This document shows, in pieces, positions 32,040 through 33,749 of a stretch of 33,749 nt of DNA (position 1 is the stretch's first letter; each line of letters starts with the position of its first letter). This DNA comes from JBKHBT01 sp046542255 (GTDB taxonomy: Bacteria > UBP14 > UBA6098 > JBKHBT01). Location of the stretch: the NCBI GenBank assembly GCA_046542255.1, contig JBKHBT010000035.1, positions 1 through 33,749 on the forward strand. The letters run 5' to 3'. The position numbers and the translations under genes are program-made. The notes under the pieces were generated by a model that was not told the DNA's origin, ran no database searches, and saw only the letters and a program-made list of their open reading frames with translations.

Positions 32040-33175
32040 TAGAAAATCTTTATTTGAGAAATTTTAAACCATTTCCAGAACTTGATCTTGATTTTTCAAA
32101 ACTAACAATATTAAGCGGCCTAAATAGTTCTGGCAAGACATCGGTTATACAAGCGCTCCTACTTCTCAGACAATCAATAATTGAAAAACTGAGCGAGACT
32201 GCATTTATTGTAGGATTGTCTAAAATGAGGTTAAATGGTGACGAGGTTGAAATAGGAAAAGCTATTGATGCTTTATACGAAGGAGCTTTATCAGATGTAA
32301 TCGAATTCACTTTAAAACTTTCAGGCAAAACTCTTTCTGTTTTGGCAGAATATCAACAGAATAAAGAATATTTACGATATAAAATTAATAAAGACAAAGG
32401 CATCGATGATTTAATGAATCTGAGAAAGGATACTTTGTTCACTAATAATTTCCAACATCTCACAGCAGACAGAATAGTGCCGAAACCTTTTTATGATACT
32501 AATGACATCTATGTTGAAAAAGGCAAACTTGGTAAAAGAGGTGAGTATACTGCTCATTTCTTACTTGTTAATAGCTCTGGCTACAATATTGAAAATAGCG
32601 ATTTACTGCATCCATCACAAAAATCACGTAATTTAAAATTGCAAGTGGAAGCCTGGATGAATGAATTTAGTCCCAATCATAGATTTTATATCAAGCCAAA
32701 TTTTGAAAATAATTTTGTATCTATAGAATATTCCAAAGGAAATCAAGGGAATCGAAGACTAGCACCTAATGTTGGCTTTGGTTTGACATATACATTACCA
32801 GTCATTGTTGCTCTTCTTATTGCGAAAAGAGGAGACCTTTTAATAATAGAAAACCCAGAGGCTCATCTACATCCCAAAGGACAAACGACTATTGGTAAGA
32901 TGGCAGCTTTTGCAGCAAATTATGGAGTACAAGTTATTCTGGAAACACATAGCGATCATGTACTAAATGGTGCCAGAATTGCCGTAAGGAATGGTAATAT
33001 CTCAAATAAAGATGTAGCTGTACATTTTTTCTACCAGAAGAAAGGCGAATTAGTCTATTATAGCGATAAAGAAACAATACCAATCGATGAAGATGGCAGA
33101 TTAGAAAAGATGCCTGAGGGCTTTTTCGATGAATTTGATAAAAACCTTACTGAACTGATAATACCAAAGGTTTAG
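32036..33175 (+). CDS. OLD-type AAA ATPase with DUF3696-like C-terminus
   Basis: This is a 379-residue ATPase of the SMC/RecF/OLD kind. It starts IENLYLRNFKPFPELDLDFS, with Walker A at 28-35 (GLNSSGKT) and a signature-like LAPNVGFGLTYTLPVIVALL near 243. Walker B is DLLIIENPEAHLHPKGQ (Glu272), and ETHSDHVLNGARIAVRNG follows as the H-loop region. The end (VAVHFFYQKKGEL ... IPIDEDGRLEKMPEGFFDEFD) resembles DUF3696. No TOPRIM nuclease domain is attached. It is translationally coupled to the DUF262 gene upstream. Such ATPases commonly serve as sensors in phage defence, with effectors supplied by neighbours; that is inference here. Confidence 0.88.
   Translation: MIENLYLRNFKPFPELDLDFSKLTILSGLNSSGKTSVIQALLLLRQSIIEKLSETAFIVGLSKMRLNGDEVEIGKAIDALYEGALSDVIEFTLKLSGKTLSVLAEYQQNKEYLRYKINKDKGIDDLMNLRKDTLFTNNFQHLTADRIVPKPFYDTNDIYVEKGKLGKRGEYTAHFLLVNSSGYNIENSDLLHPSQKSRNLKLQVEAWMNEFSPNHRFYIKPNFENNFVSIEYSKGNQGNRRLAPNVGFGLTYTLPVIVALLIAKRGDLLIIENPEAHLHPKGQTTIGKMAAFAANYGVQVILETHSDHVLNGARIAVRNGNISNKDVAVHFFYQKKGELVYYSDKETIPIDEDGRLEKMPEGFFDEFDKNLTELIIPKV
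33166..33170 (+). promoter_or_regulatory. Ribosome binding site favouring a TTG start at 33177
   Basis: AAAGG at the end of the ATPase gene lies 6 nt before an in-frame TTG at 33177. The next in-frame ATG, at 33207, has no comparable site. Confidence 0.5.
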
Positions 33176-33176
33176 T

Positions 33177-33749
33177 TTGTTACTCGCTTCCTTAAATGAG
33201 CACTCAATGGCAGATTCTTTTGAGAATGAATATGATGTAAATTCTAAATTATTAATTCTTACCGAATTAATTGCCCAAACTCAAAAGAAACTTGGTACAA
33301 ATTTGAGAATCCGTATTCCTGAATCTTTCTATTCCATTAACTTATTTCATAATAGAAATTTTGCGAGCTGGCTTTTAGAGCAAAAAGTTTCTCCCGATTT
33401 ACGAGAAAGTAAAACATATTTAATGAGGCTTTTAGATTCTCCACTAATTAAAAATACTCAAGATGACATGAAAAGTCTTTTTTATGGTATAGAAATCTTT
33501 TTTGAAAACAGGAAATCTATCGGTTTGGCTTTTGCTTTTGTAAATGACACATTTACTTTCAGTTTTGATACTAACGATAAATGGATAGAAGAAATAGTTG
33601 TTAATTGCCAAAAACTTGATGAGCAAGATTCTATTGAAAGAATTCGAAATATCACCAGAGAAAAACATCTACAAAATCATGAAGAATGGCTCCTTAACAT
33701 CAAATATAGGTCATCATTTAATTCCATCGATGATTTCATTGCAAGAGAA
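33177..33749 (+). CDS. Third gene of the DUF262/ATPase operon, partial
   Basis: This frame stays open from the TTG at 33177 to the window edge (191 codons, no stop), so the 3' end is missing. If the TTG start is right, it begins 1 nt after the ATPase stop; the ATG at 33207 is the fallback. The visible protein is soluble and without signal peptide. It reads LLILTELIAQTQKKLGTNLRIRIPESFYSINLF early, then SWLLEQKVSPDLRESKTYLMRLLDSPLI, a beta strand GLAFAFVNDTFTFSF and a helix SIERIRNITREKHLQNHEEW. I do not recognise the family. Its position suggests the effector or target-recognition part of the module. It is AT-rich like its operon partners. Confidence 0.7.
   Translation, partial: MLLASLNEHSMADSFENEYDVNSKLLILTELIAQTQKKLGTNLRIRIPESFYSINLFHNRNFASWLLEQKVSPDLRESKTYLMRLLDSPLIKNTQDDMKSLFYGIEIFFENRKSIGLAFAFVNDTFTFSFDTNDKWIEEIVVNCQKLDEQDSIERIRNITREKHLQNHEEWLLNIKYRSSFNSIDDFIARE

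Noticed and set aside
33180..33200. CGCTTCCTTAAATGA as a remnant of the hairpin repeat (compare CGCTTCGTAAATTGA)
   Set aside because: There is a one-base shift and no pairing arm or AATAATTAT spacer nearby, and it lies within the probable start of a coding region.

Overview
The window reads as a chromosomal segment of an AT-rich Gram-negative bacterium, most likely from the FCB superphylum (Cloacimonadota, WOR-3, Marinimicrobia or Zixibacteria-like lineages). This is inferred from three secreted proteins with a C-terminal 'PNPF' type IX-secretion-like sorting domain, an LptF/G lipopolysaccharide-export permease (outer membrane), an RND pump, and a promoter that also fits the Bacteroidetes-type consensus (TTG, 20 nt, TAnnTTTG). 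No rRNA, tRNA, transposase, integrase or CRISPR array was seen.

Layout. 1-2.5 kb: a membrane transglutaminase-fold protein lacking the catalytic Cys and His, diverging from a receiver-HDOD regulator. 2.5-3.04 kb: a gene-free stretch with modular hairpin repeats. 3.0-4.7 kb: 1-pyrroline-5-carboxylate dehydrogenase and a strong terminator. 4.8-8.3 kb: a three-gene AT-rich operon (small acidic protein; PIN-like nuclease with winged helix; AAA+ ATPase) that looks like an acquired, undescribed defence-type module. 8.4-10.7 kb (minus): rplS, rnhB and an LptF/G permease. 10.9-13.4 kb: a secreted LVIVD-repeat/Ig-like protein. 13.6-19.4 kb (minus): a C10 cysteine peptidase, a conserved unknown, folE2, a divergent FolD, an HTH/nuclease-like protein and a DUF362-ferredoxin protein. 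19.6-23.3 kb (minus): a giant secreted multidomain protein. 23.5-26.7 kb (minus): an RND transporter without a local adaptor. 26.8-29.1 kb (plus): MscS and a GAF/PAS/LuxR regulator with a four-cysteine cluster. 29.1-29.57 kb: a second hairpin-repeat element. 29.57-30.8 kb: an FKBP/SlyD-like isomerase and a PD-(D/E)XK-like plus winged-helix protein. 30.9 kb to the end: a second AT-rich module (DUF262 protein, OLD-type AAA ATPase with DUF3696-like end, and a third gene cut by the window edge).

How genes work together. folE2 and folD belong to folate synthesis and one-carbon metabolism. rplS-rnhB is a conserved housekeeping pair. The secreted C10 peptidase and the two large cargo proteins probably share one secretion route whose machinery lies elsewhere. 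The two AT-rich operons have tightly packed genes and far fewer CGAT/TCGA words than the surrounding genes, so they are read as horizontally acquired. The most unusual non-coding signal is a pair of tandem hairpin arrays (2521-2685 and 29123-29291). They share one architecture and spacer, but their stems differ in sequence while still pairing.
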